Part shown: positions 1 to 5,847 of the stretch, piece after piece
How positions within the stretch are numbered: position 1 is the stretch's first letter
How the letters are laid out: each line of letters starts with the position of its first letter
Notes under the pieces: model-generated
What the model was told of the DNA's origin: nothing
Databases searched by the model: none
The model's input: only the letters and a program-made list of their open reading frames with translations
Translations under genes and position numbers: made by a program
NCBI GenBank assembly: GCA_002427995.1
Contig: DIZV01000064.1
Coordinates: forward strand, 1,919-7,765
Length of the DNA: 5,847 nt
Direction: 5' to 3'
From: Chloroflexi bacterium UBA6019
Lineage (GTDB): Bacteria; Chloroflexota; Dormibacteria; Dormibacterales; Dormibacteraceae

Positions 1-1329
1 CTCCAGCACCGGGGCCAGGAGTCGGCCGGGATCGCGGTCGGGAACGGAGGGGGCGTCGTCATCCATCGCGACATGGGCCTGGTCAACCAAGTCTTCAGCC
101 CCACCGTGCTGGGAGACATGCGAGGGGTCGTGGCGCTCGGCCATACCCGGTATTCGACGACCGGCTCGAGCCGGGCCGAGAACGCCCACCCGATCCCGAT
201 CCGGCACCCGGTGCTGGGCCCGGGCGCGATCGCCCATAACGGCAACCTCCTCAATGCCGAGGCGATCCGCCGCGACCTTGAGTCGCAGGGCGTCGAGTTC
301 GAGACCTCACTCGACACCGAGGTGATGGCACGGCTCATCGAGCACACCCACGGCAAGACCTGGGCGGAGGTGATCCGCGGCGCCTTTGCCCGCGTAACCG
401 GCGCCTACTCCTGCGGCGTCATCACTCCTGACCAGGTGATCGCCATCCGCGACCCCTTCGGCTTCCGCCCGCTCTGCATCGGATTCATTCCCCACGCCGG
501 CCAGCCTTCCCATGTCTTCGCCTCCGAGACCTGCGCGCTCGACACCGTGAACGCGACCTTCGTCCGCGAGGTTCAGCCCGGGGAGATGGTGGTGATGGAC
601 GACCACGGGCTGCAGAGCGTCATCTTCCAAAAGGCGAGCCGGCACGCGATGTGTGTCTTCGAGTTCATCTACTTCGCCCGCCCCGACTCGATCCTCAAGA
701 ACTGCGAGCTGGAGGAGGCCCGGATCCGGATGGGCCAGGAGCTGGCGCGCGAGGCGCCGGTGGACGCGGACATGGTGATCGCGCTGCCGGACTCGGGCAC
801 GCCGGCCGCGATCGGCTACGCCGAGGCCTCCGGCATCCCCTTCCGGGAGGGGTTGGTCAAGTCGCGCTACATCAATCGCACGTTCATCCAGCCCACCCAG
901 TCGCTCCGCGAGGCGGGCGTGATGCTGAAGCTGAACCCTCTCAAACGGACGCTGGCGGGCAAGCGCGTGATCGCGGTCGACGACTCGATCGTCCGGGGCA
1001 CCTCCTCCAAGCGCGTCATCGACCTGCTCCGCCGGGCGGGCGCGACCGAGGTCCACATGCGGATCTCATCGCCGCCGATGCGCTTCCCCTGCTTCATGGG
1101 CGTCGATATCGGCTCCTCCAAGGAGCTGATCGCGGCCAAGCGCACGGTGCCCGAGATCCGCGAGCAGATCGGGGCCGACTCCCTCGCCTACCTCTCGATC
1201 CCGGGCCTGATGAGGGCGGTGGGGAGGGGGACGATCGATGAGTTCTGCCGCGCCTGCTTCGACGGTTCCTACCCGGTGGCGGTGCCGCAGCAGCTGGAGA
1301 TGGACAAGCTCGCCCTCGAGACCCATTGA
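1..1329 (+). CDS. purF: Amidophosphoribosyltransferase (glutamine PRPP amidotransferase), 5'-partial
   Basis: PurF catalyses the first committed step of de novo purine synthesis in the cytoplasm: PRPP plus glutamine gives phosphoribosylamine. The frame is open from base 1 with LQHRGQESAGI, which lies roughly 30 residues after the catalytic N-terminal cysteine in the family, so the start and Cys1 are off the left edge; the ATG at 73 is internal. Of 442 visible residues, the Ntn glutaminase domain keeps HTRYST (Arg50), AHNGNL (Asn80-Gly81) and LDTEV (Asp105). The phosphoribosyltransferase domain has the PRPP loop VIAVDDSIVRGTSS at about 323-336. Four cysteines (218, 364, 416, 419, the last two as CRAC) match the [4Fe-4S] ligands of the Bacillus subtilis enzyme, so this is the iron-sulfur form, which by analogy is made as a propeptide and is oxygen-sensitive. 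The stop overlaps purM by TTGA. Identity is very secure; cluster content is inferred. Confidence 0.97.
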   Translation, partial: LQHRGQESAGIAVGNGGGVVIHRDMGLVNQVFSPTVLGDMRGVVALGHTRYSTTGSSRAENAHPIPIRHPVLGPGAIAHNGNLLNAEAIRRDLESQGVEFETSLDTEVMARLIEHTHGKTWAEVIRGAFARVTGAYSCGVITPDQVIAIRDPFGFRPLCIGFIPHAGQPSHVFASETCALDTVNATFVREVQPGEMVVMDDHGLQSVIFQKASRHAMCVFEFIYFARPDSILKNCELEEARIRMGQELAREAPVDADMVIALPDSGTPAAIGYAEASGIPFREGLVKSRYINRTFIQPTQSLREAGVMLKLNPLKRTLAGKRVIAVDDSIVRGTSSKRVIDLLRRAGATEVHMRISSPPMRFPCFMGVDIGSSKELIAAKRTVPEIREQIGADSLAYLSIPGLMRAVGRGTIDEFCRACFDGSYPVAVPQQLEMDKLALETH

Positions 1330-2243
1330 AGTCCGAAGGCCTCTCCTATGCCGCGGCCGGCGTCGACATCGCTGCCTACGAGCAGGCGCTGGAGCGGGTC
1401 CGGCCGCTGATCGAGTCCACGTTCGGCGAGCACGCCGGTAGGTTCGGGCTCTTCGCGGGGACCTATGAGCTGCCCGGCGTCGGCCACCTGGCGGCCTCGA
1501 CCGACTCGGTCGGGACCAAGGTCAAGGTCGCGATCGCCCTCGGCCGGCATCGGGGGATCGGCACCGACCTCGTCAACCATTGCGTCAACGACATCGCCGT
1601 CGGCCGCGCCCGCCCGCTCTTCTTTCTCGACTACTTCGCCACCGGCAAACTCGATCCGGCCGTTTTCGCCGAGCTGGTCGAGGGTATGGCGGGCGCCTGT
1701 CGGGAGGCGGGGATGCCGCTGCTCGGTGGCGAGACGGCCGAGCTGCCCGGGCTCTATGCCCTCGGCGATTACGACCTGGCGGGGTTCATCGTCGGCCTGA
1801 CGCCCCCCGGCGCCATGCCCGACCTGAGCCTGGTCAGAGCGGGAGACGTCCTCGTCGGGCTGCCCTCAAACGGGCTCCATACCAACGGCTTCTCGCTGGC
1901 GCGGAAGGTCTTCGAGGGCGCCGAGCTCCCCTCCGAGCTGCTCGCCCCCCACCGCTCCTACCTGGCCGAGCTGACGACGCTCAGCTGGAAGTCTGCCGCC
2001 CACATCACCGGCGGCGGTATTCCCGGTAACCTGCCGCGCGCTCTCCCTCCCGGCCTCGGCTACCGCCTCGACCGCTCGGCGTGGCGGGTGCCGGCGATCT
2101 TCTCCGAGATCCAGGAGCGCGGGCGGGTCACGGACGAGGAGATGTTCCGAACCTTCAACCTGGGGATCGGGATGGTCCTCGTGGTGGACCGCACCGCCGT
2201 CCCCGCCGGTGCCCTCGTCATCGGCGAGGTGGCCTCGGATTGA
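1326..2243 (+). CDS. purM: Phosphoribosylformylglycinamidine cyclo-ligase (AIR synthetase), short form
   Basis: PurM closes the imidazole ring, converting FGAM and ATP to aminoimidazole ribonucleotide. The 305-residue product has the family landmarks in order: YAAAGVDI near residue 8, STDSVGTKVKVA (58-69), DLVNHCVNDI (81-90), LDYFATGKLD (101-110), GGETAELPGLY (134-144), GLPSNGLHTNGFSL (178-191), AHITGGG (225-231) and FNLGIGM (277-283). TTG at 1326 is the only usable start, because no other start codon lies between the upstream in-frame stop and the conserved N-terminus. It overlaps the purF stop as TTGA, and no clear Shine-Dalgarno lies before it, so coupled re-initiation is likely. The protein is shorter than the usual 340-350 residues. 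The loss falls between the GFSL motif and the AHITGGG region, and in the tail after VIGEV. All motifs checked are present, so I read it as a compact functional enzyme. Confidence 0.96.
   Translation: MKSEGLSYAAAGVDIAAYEQALERVRPLIESTFGEHAGRFGLFAGTYELPGVGHLAASTDSVGTKVKVAIALGRHRGIGTDLVNHCVNDIAVGRARPLFFLDYFATGKLDPAVFAELVEGMAGACREAGMPLLGGETAELPGLYALGDYDLAGFIVGLTPPGAMPDLSLVRAGDVLVGLPSNGLHTNGFSLARKVFEGAELPSELLAPHRSYLAELTTLSWKSAAHITGGGIPGNLPRALPPGLGYRLDRSAWRVPAIFSEIQERGRVTDEEMFRTFNLGIGMVLVVDRTAVPAGALVIGEVASD
2226..2231 (+). promoter_or_regulatory. Ribosome binding site for purN
   Basis: GAGGTG lies 8 bases before the TTG at 2240 and is a good complement to the 3' end of 16S rRNA. It sits within the last codons of purM and supports the TTG as the purN start over any upstream in-frame codon. 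High-GC coding sequence produces such hexamers often, so the support is moderate. Confidence 0.45.
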
Positions 2244-2812
2244 GGCTCGGCGTCCTCGTCTCGGGTAAGGGGTCGAACCTGCGCAACCTGGTCGAGCGCG
2301 AGTTCCAGGTGGTGGCGGTGGCGACCAATCGCCCCTCCTGCGGGGCCGCCGCCTTCGCCCGCGAACGTGGCCTTCCCCTCGGCGAGTTCTCCCAGAGGGG
2401 CTACGCCTCGCTCGAGGAGCGCGACACGGCGATGCGCGACTGGCTGGCGTCACTCGGCGTCGAGCTGCTGGTCAACGCCGGTTACGACCGGATCCTGAGC
2501 GCCGCCTTCATCGCCGCCTTCGAGAACCGGATGCTCAACGTTCATCCGTCGCTGCTGCCCGCCTTCGGGGGCGGCATGGACGCGGTCGAGCAGGCGCTCA
2601 GGCAGGGCGTGACCCAGACCGGCTGCACAGTCCACCTCGTGACCGAGGAGGTCGATGCCGGGCCGATCCTCCTCCAGGCGGTGGTCCCCGTCCTCCCCGG
2701 CGACAGCGTCGAAAGCCTCCGCGCCCGCATCCAGCTGGAGGAGCGCCGTATTCTCCCCGTGGCGATCGAAATGCTCACCAGAAACCTTGCCGCGCGCTCT
2801 TCTCTCGGTTAG
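2240..2812 (+). CDS. purN: Phosphoribosylglycinamide formyltransferase (10-formyl-THF dependent)
   Basis: PurN transfers a formyl group from 10-formyltetrahydrofolate to GAR to give FGAR, the third step of the pathway. I chose TTG at 2240 because it places RLGVLVSGKGSNL directly at the N-terminus, as in the family; the longer open frame upstream lies inside purM and has no similarity to PurN. The product is 190 residues against 212 in E. coli. The catalytic triad known from E. coli (Asn106, His108, Asp144) corresponds to Asn100 and His102 in LNVHPSLLP and Asp139 in EEVDAGP. The phosphate-binding SGKGSNL loop is at 8-14, and a YDRILS segment at 82-87 matches the MRILS region. The start overlaps the purM stop as TTGA and is the only one of the three internal purine starts with a good Shine-Dalgarno, GAGGTG at 2226-2231. 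The 3' end runs 26 bases into purH. Confidence 0.95.
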   Translation: MRLGVLVSGKGSNLRNLVEREFQVVAVATNRPSCGAAAFARERGLPLGEFSQRGYASLEERDTAMRDWLASLGVELLVNAGYDRILSAAFIAAFENRMLNVHPSLLPAFGGGMDAVEQALRQGVTQTGCTVHLVTEEVDAGPILLQAVVPVLPGDSVESLRARIQLEERRILPVAIEMLTRNLAARSSLG

Positions 2813-4304
2813 CGACAAGTCGGGGCTGCCCGACTTCGCGCGCGGCCTCACCGCCCTCGGCTATGAGCTCTACTCCACCGGGGGCACCCTGGCCGCCCTC
2901 AGCGAGGCGTCCATCAGCGCCCTGCCGGTGTCCGAGCTGACCGGCTTCCCCGAGATCCTGGACGGGCGGGTGAAGACCCTCCACCCCGGTGTTCATGGGG
3001 GCCTCCTCGCCCGCCGGGACCGGCCCGAGCACCTGGCCGCGCTGGAGGAGCACGGGCTGAAGGCGATCGACCTCCTCTGCGTCAACCTCTACCCCTTCGT
3101 CGCGACCGCGACTCGCGAGGGCGCTGACTTCGAAGAGGTGGTCGAGAACATCGACATCGGTGGCCCGGCGATGATCCGCGCGGCTGCCAAGAACCACGGT
3201 GCCGTGGTGGTCGTGGTCCGGCCCGACCGCTACCCGGACCTGCTCGCGGTGCTGGCCTCCGGCGGGCCCTCGCCCGAGCTCCGGCGGGAGCTCGCCGCCG
3301 AGGCCTACGCGCATACCGCCGCCTACGACGCGGCGGTTTCCGGCTGGCTCCGGGAGGACCCCTTCCCGCCCGAGCTGCCATTCGCGGGCCGTCTCGTCCA
3401 GCGTCTGCGCTACGGCGAGAACCCCCACCAGGAGGGTGCCTTCTACCGGCTGCCGTCAGCGGCCGGCGGCCTCGGCGCCGCGCGTCAGCTCCAGGGCGGC
3501 GAGCTCAGCTACAACAACCTCCAGGACGCCGGCGCCGCCTTCACGCTCGCGGGCGAGTTCCAACACCCGGCCGCGGCGATCATCAAGCACACCAACCCCT
3601 GCGGCTGTGCGATCAGCGCCGACGTGGCCGACGCCTACCGGCGGGCCTACGAGTGCGACCCGGTCTCCGCCTATGGCGGGGTGGTCGCCCTCAACCGGCC
3701 CCTCGACGCTGACACGGCGAAGGAGATCGCCGCGATCTTCGTCGAGGTCGTGATCGCGCCCGGCTTCCGGCCTGAAGCCCTCCGGGTGATGGCTACCAAG
3801 CCCAAGGTTCGCCTGCTGGAGGCGATGCCTGCCCGCGCGCTCTGGTCCGACCTCGAGTTCCGGAGCGTGCCCGGTGGCTTTCTGGTCCAGACGCCCGACC
3901 GAGGCCGGCTCGACCCCGAGACGGCCCGGGTGGTGAGCGTGCGGCAGCCGACCGAGGCGGAATGGGAGGAGCTCGCCTTCGCCTGGAAGGTCGTCAAGCA
4001 TGTGAAATCGAATGCGATCGTGATCGCGCGGGAAAGCGCGGCGGTCGGCGTCGGCGCCGGCCAGATGAGCCGGGTCGAGTCGGTCAACCTGGCCGTCAGC
4101 CGGGCCGGTGACCGCTCGAAGGGCGCGGTGCTCGCGTCCGATGCCTTCTTCCCCTTCCCCGACGGCGTGGAGGCCGCGATCGCCGCGGGTGTGACGGCGA
4201 TCGCCCAGCCCGGTGGTTCCATCCGCGACCAGGACTCGATCGGCGCCGCCGACCGGGCCGGGGTCGCGATGGTCTTCACCGGGGTGCGCCACTTCCGGCA
4301 CTAG
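2787..4304 (+). CDS. purH: Bifunctional AICAR formyltransferase / IMP cyclohydrolase
   Basis: PurH carries out the last two steps to IMP: formylation of AICAR with 10-formyl-THF, then ring closure. TTG at 2787 gives MPRALLSVSDKSG, the expected family N-terminus. The frame stays open to an ATG at 2655, but that extension is arginine- and serine-rich, lies inside purN and has no family counterpart. The product is 505 residues, near the usual 510-530. The N-terminal cyclohydrolase (MGS-like) domain shows STGGT (30-34), DGRVKTLHPGVHGG (59-72) and NLYPF (100-104). The C-terminal transformylase domain shows RYGENPHQ (208-215), SYNNLQDA (241-248), the catalytic Lys267-His268 in IKHTNPCG, DPVSAYGG (291-298), SDAFFPFPDG (451-460), QPGGSIRDQD (474-483) and the terminal RHFRH. 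It starts 26 bases inside purN without a visible Shine-Dalgarno, so translation is probably coupled to purN. It ends in a tandem stop, TAG TAA. Confidence 0.97.
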   Translation: MPRALLSVSDKSGLPDFARGLTALGYELYSTGGTLAALSEASISALPVSELTGFPEILDGRVKTLHPGVHGGLLARRDRPEHLAALEEHGLKAIDLLCVNLYPFVATATREGADFEEVVENIDIGGPAMIRAAAKNHGAVVVVVRPDRYPDLLAVLASGGPSPELRRELAAEAYAHTAAYDAAVSGWLREDPFPPELPFAGRLVQRLRYGENPHQEGAFYRLPSAAGGLGAARQLQGGELSYNNLQDAGAAFTLAGEFQHPAAAIIKHTNPCGCAISADVADAYRRAYECDPVSAYGGVVALNRPLDADTAKEIAAIFVEVVIAPGFRPEALRVMATKPKVRLLEAMPARALWSDLEFRSVPGGFLVQTPDRGRLDPETARVVSVRQPTEAEWEELAFAWKVVKHVKSNAIVIARESAAVGVGAGQMSRVESVNLAVSRAGDRSKGAVLASDAFFPFPDGVEAAIAAGVTAIAQPGGSIRDQDSIGAADRAGVAMVFTGVRHFRH

Positions 4305-4310
4305 TAACAT
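4305..4310 (+). promoter_or_regulatory. Candidate -10 box (TAACAT) for a leaderless ligase transcript
   Basis: TAACAT fits the TANNNT -10 pattern and sits in the only AT-rich patch for some distance, immediately after the purH TAG stop. Its end is 8 bases from the ligase ATG at 4319, the spacing seen in actinobacterial and Deinococcus promoters whose transcripts begin at the start codon. The absence of a Shine-Dalgarno before that ATG agrees with this. I see no convincing -35 (the sequence 17 bases upstream is GGGTGC). The hexamer also doubles as the second stop of the tandem TAG TAA, so chance is a real possibility. Confidence 0.25.
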
Positions 4311-4311
4311 C

Positions 4312-4327
4312 GGCGGCGATGGCCGCC
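4312..4327 (+). other. GC hairpin with the ligase start codon in its loop
   Basis: GGCGGC (4312-4317) pairs perfectly with GCCGCC (4322-4327) around a four-base loop GATG that contains the whole ATG start codon (4319-4321). A second GCCGCC at 4331-4336 offers an alternative partner. In a transcript reading through from purH, this stem could limit ribosome access. A transcript starting at the ATG would lack the left arm and could not form it. GC-rich triplet runs make short stems easy to find by chance. It is not a terminator: there is no U-tract. Confidence 0.3.
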
Positions 4328-5806
4328 ACCGCCGCCTCGCCTGACCCGGTGGCGGAGCCGAACCTGACCCCGCTGACGAGGGTCTTCCGGGAGCTCGCGG
4401 CGGCCGATCCCGAGGCCCCCGCGATCACCCACGAGGGCGTGACCGTGACCCGCGGCGAGCTCAACCGGCGCAGCAACCGCCTTGCCCGCGCCTATCAGGG
4501 TCTGGGGGTCGAACCGGGAAGCATGGTCACCATCGCGCTGCCCAACTCGGTCGAGTTCTTCGAGGCCTGCCTGGCGGCCTGGAAGCTCGGCGCGACCCCG
4601 CAGCCGGTCTCGAGCCGCTCCCCCCGGCTGGAGCTGGAGCAGATCGTGGAGCTGGCCGATCCGCCCCTGGTCGTTGGCGCCGATGTCGCGGGCCGCCCCA
4701 CCGCGCCCGTCGGCTTCCAGCCCGACCCGGCGCTTTCCGACGCCGACCTCCCCGATCAGACGGCGGCGGAGTGGAAGGCCCCGACCTCCGGCGGCAGCAC
4801 GGGCCGGCCCAAGCTGATCGTTTCCGGTACGCCGGCGGTGGCGGAGGTGGCCCAGCTCACGGCCGAGATCTACCGGATGCTGCCCGGTCGCGTCCACCTG
4901 GTGACGGGACCGCTTTACCACAACGGACCCTTCAGCGCGGCGATGGGAAGCCTCTTCCTCGGCGGCCACAACATCGTGATGACGCGCTTTGACGCGCTGA
5001 CCGCGCTGGAGCTGGTCGAGCGTCACCGCGTCGACCACATGTACCTCGTGCCAACGATGATGTTGCGGATCTGGAAGCTGCCGCCCGAGGTGCGCACCCG
5101 GCCCGACCTCTCCAGCCTGCGGATCGCCTACCACCTGGCGGCGCCCTGCCCTCCGTGGCTGAAAGAGGGGTGGATCGAATGGCTCGGCCCCGACCGGGTG
5201 TGGGAGCTCTACGGCGGCACCGAGCAGCAGGTGATCACCGTCATCAGCGGCGCGGAGTGGTTGAGCCACCGGGGCTCGGTCGGCCGGCCGGTGCGCGACG
5301 GCCGGGTCCGGATTCTCGATCCCGACGGCGCCGAGCTGCCGCCGGGCGAGGTGGGGGAGATTCACCTGAAGCGGGCCGAGGGGACTCCCCTCACCTACCG
5401 CTACATCGGCGCGACGGCGAAGAGCCGCGACGGTTGGGAGTCGCTCGGGGACATGGGTTTTCTCGACCCGGACGGGTACCTGTACCTGACCGACCGGCTC
5501 AACGACATGATCCTGGTCGGCGGTGCCAACGTCTATCCGGCAGAGATCGAGGCGGCCCTCGACGAGCACCCCGCCGTCCGTTCCAGCTGCGTCATCGGGC
5601 TGCCCGACGACGAGCTCGGGAGCCGCGTCCATGCCATCGTCCAGGCGCCTTCGCAGGTGCCCGACGAGGAGCTCCGGACGCACCTCGCCGAGCGCCTGGC
5701 ACCCTACAAGCTGCCCCGCAGCTTCGAGCGGACGGACCAGTACCTGCGCGATGACGCCGGCAAGGTGCGGCGTTCGGCGCTCCGCGCGGAGCGGCTGGCC
5801 GGGTGA
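4319..5806 (+). CDS. AMP-forming acyl/aryl-acid CoA ligase (ANL superfamily, bile acid-CoA ligase-like)
   Basis: A soluble 495-residue adenylate-forming enzyme that should activate a carboxylic acid with ATP and then load it onto CoA. Motifs run in order: phosphate loop TSGGSTGRPK (156-165), PLYHNGPF (198-205), ELYGGTE (296-302), LGDMG with ribose-binding Asp378 (376-380), hinge DRLNDMILVGGANVYPAEIE (392-411), and the C-terminal catalytic Lys482 in DDAGKVRRS. Length fits a stand-alone ligase with both N- and C-terminal domains; there is no carrier or reductase domain and no signal peptide. The GGSTG loop, YHNGPF and DDAGKVRRS are features I associate with the bile acid-CoA ligase-like subgroup of actinobacterial ligases, but the substrate cannot be read from sequence. 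ATG at 4319 is the first possible start in the frame; GTG at 4349 is a less likely alternative. It starts 14 bases after purH and overlaps the next gene by GTGA. Fatty, steroid-derived or aromatic acids are all possible substrates. Confidence 0.9.
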   Translation: MAATAASPDPVAEPNLTPLTRVFRELAAADPEAPAITHEGVTVTRGELNRRSNRLARAYQGLGVEPGSMVTIALPNSVEFFEACLAAWKLGATPQPVSSRSPRLELEQIVELADPPLVVGADVAGRPTAPVGFQPDPALSDADLPDQTAAEWKAPTSGGSTGRPKLIVSGTPAVAEVAQLTAEIYRMLPGRVHLVTGPLYHNGPFSAAMGSLFLGGHNIVMTRFDALTALELVERHRVDHMYLVPTMMLRIWKLPPEVRTRPDLSSLRIAYHLAAPCPPWLKEGWIEWLGPDRVWELYGGTEQQVITVISGAEWLSHRGSVGRPVRDGRVRILDPDGAELPPGEVGEIHLKRAEGTPLTYRYIGATAKSRDGWESLGDMGFLDPDGYLYLTDRLNDMILVGGANVYPAEIEAALDEHPAVRSSCVIGLPDDELGSRVHAIVQAPSQVPDEELRTHLAERLAPYKLPRSFERTDQYLRDDAGKVRRSALRAERLAG

Positions 5807-5847
5807 CCGCCAACTTCGGCGAGGAGGGTGGCCGCCTGAGCTACGGC
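5803..5847 (+). CDS. Start of a downstream gene, possibly tryptophan 2,3-dioxygenase (3'-partial)
   Basis: GTG at 5803 overlaps the ligase stop as GTGA and opens a frame of 15 codons to the window edge, reading MTANFGEEGGRLSYG. A weak GGAG lies at 5788-5791, 11 bases before the start. The overlap, strand and continuous reading frame make a real, translationally coupled gene likely. The RLSYG ending recalls the N-terminus of bacterial tryptophan 2,3-dioxygenases, where an L-[ST]-Y-G-x-Y-L segment precedes the haem domain. That enzyme opens the indole ring of tryptophan to give N-formylkynurenine. This is a recognition from a very short stretch: I am fairly confident of a gene and not at all certain of its product, so I give no gene symbol. 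Confidence 0.55.
   Translation, partial: MTANFGEEGGRLSYG

Noticed and set aside
73..1329. ATG at 73 as the purF start
   Set aside because: The frame is open to base 1 and encodes the conserved LQHRGQESAGI segment upstream of it, so the gene is truncated by the window edge.
2081..2239. In-frame upstream extension of purN
   Set aside because: It translates the purM tail out of frame into Arg/Gly-rich sequence with no PurN similarity. The PurN fold begins at RLGVLVSG, right after the TTG at 2240.
2655..2786. In-frame upstream extension of purH to an ATG
   Set aside because: The extra 44 residues are Ser/Arg/Pro-rich and lie within purN; PurH proteins begin at the RALLSVSDK segment.
226..4204. 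GCGATCGC octamer (the cyanobacterial HIP1 palindrome) at 226, 1530, 4176 and 4197
   Set aside because: Four copies exceed what base composition alone predicts, but every copy encodes Ala-Ile-Ala in the same reading phase with the preferred codons GCG ATC GCC. Codon bias explains them, and the genes do not otherwise point to cyanobacteria.
3456..4310. 284-codon minus-strand frame opposite purH, and similar minus frames opposite purF, purM and purN
   Set aside because: All mirror codon-biased conserved genes, lack family motifs and are best explained as GC-driven shadows.
4302..4340. Terminator after purH
   Set aside because: The only strong stem covers the ligase start codon and is not followed by a T-run, so there is no evidence for intrinsic termination here.
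4301..5683. 460-codon open frame on the minus strand opposite the ligase
   Set aside because: It lies entirely antisense to a well-supported ligase, has low-complexity Arg/Gly/Asp/His composition and no recognisable domain. Long antisense frames are expected at this GC content.

Overview
This window is a compact, high-GC (about 70% by eye), entirely plus-strand stretch of bacterial chromosome. It holds the end of a de novo purine operon followed by the start of what looks like a catabolic gene pair. I see no RNA genes, mobile elements, CRISPR arrays or long intergenic regions. The only true gap between genes is 14 bases (4305-4318). GC-rich third positions, the [4Fe-4S]-type PurF and non-ATG starts suggest a high-GC Gram-positive-like lineage. 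An actinobacterium, perhaps of the Thermoleophilia type, is my best guess, but Chloroflexota or another high-GC phylum cannot be excluded from sequence alone.

Layout: (1) 1-1329, purF, missing its N-terminus off the left edge; (2) 1326-2243, purM; (3) 2240-2812, purN; (4) 2787-4304, purH; (5) 4319-5806, an AMP-forming acyl/aryl-acid CoA ligase of the ANL superfamily; (6) 5803-5847, the first 15 codons of another gene, whose N-terminus resembles tryptophan 2,3-dioxygenase.

The four purine genes encode PRPP amidotransferase (step 1), GAR formyltransferase (step 3), AIR synthetase (step 5) and the bifunctional AICAR formyltransferase/IMP cyclohydrolase (last two steps). They are linked by overlaps: TTGA at purF/purM, TTGA at purM/purN and 26 bases at purN/purH. 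All three internal starts appear to be TTG. The motifs I checked in each enzyme are intact, so they look functional, although PurM and PurN are on the short side.

The ligase is separated from purH by a tandem stop (TAG TAA) and an AT-rich patch. That patch could hold a -10 box placed as for a leaderless transcript. The ligase overlaps the next gene by GTGA, so those two probably form a unit. If the downstream gene really is tryptophan dioxygenase, the ligase may activate an aromatic acid from the kynurenine route, but only 15 codons are visible and this is a lead, not a conclusion. I found no clearly new biological system here. The ligase pair and the run of TTG starts are the points most worth a second look.
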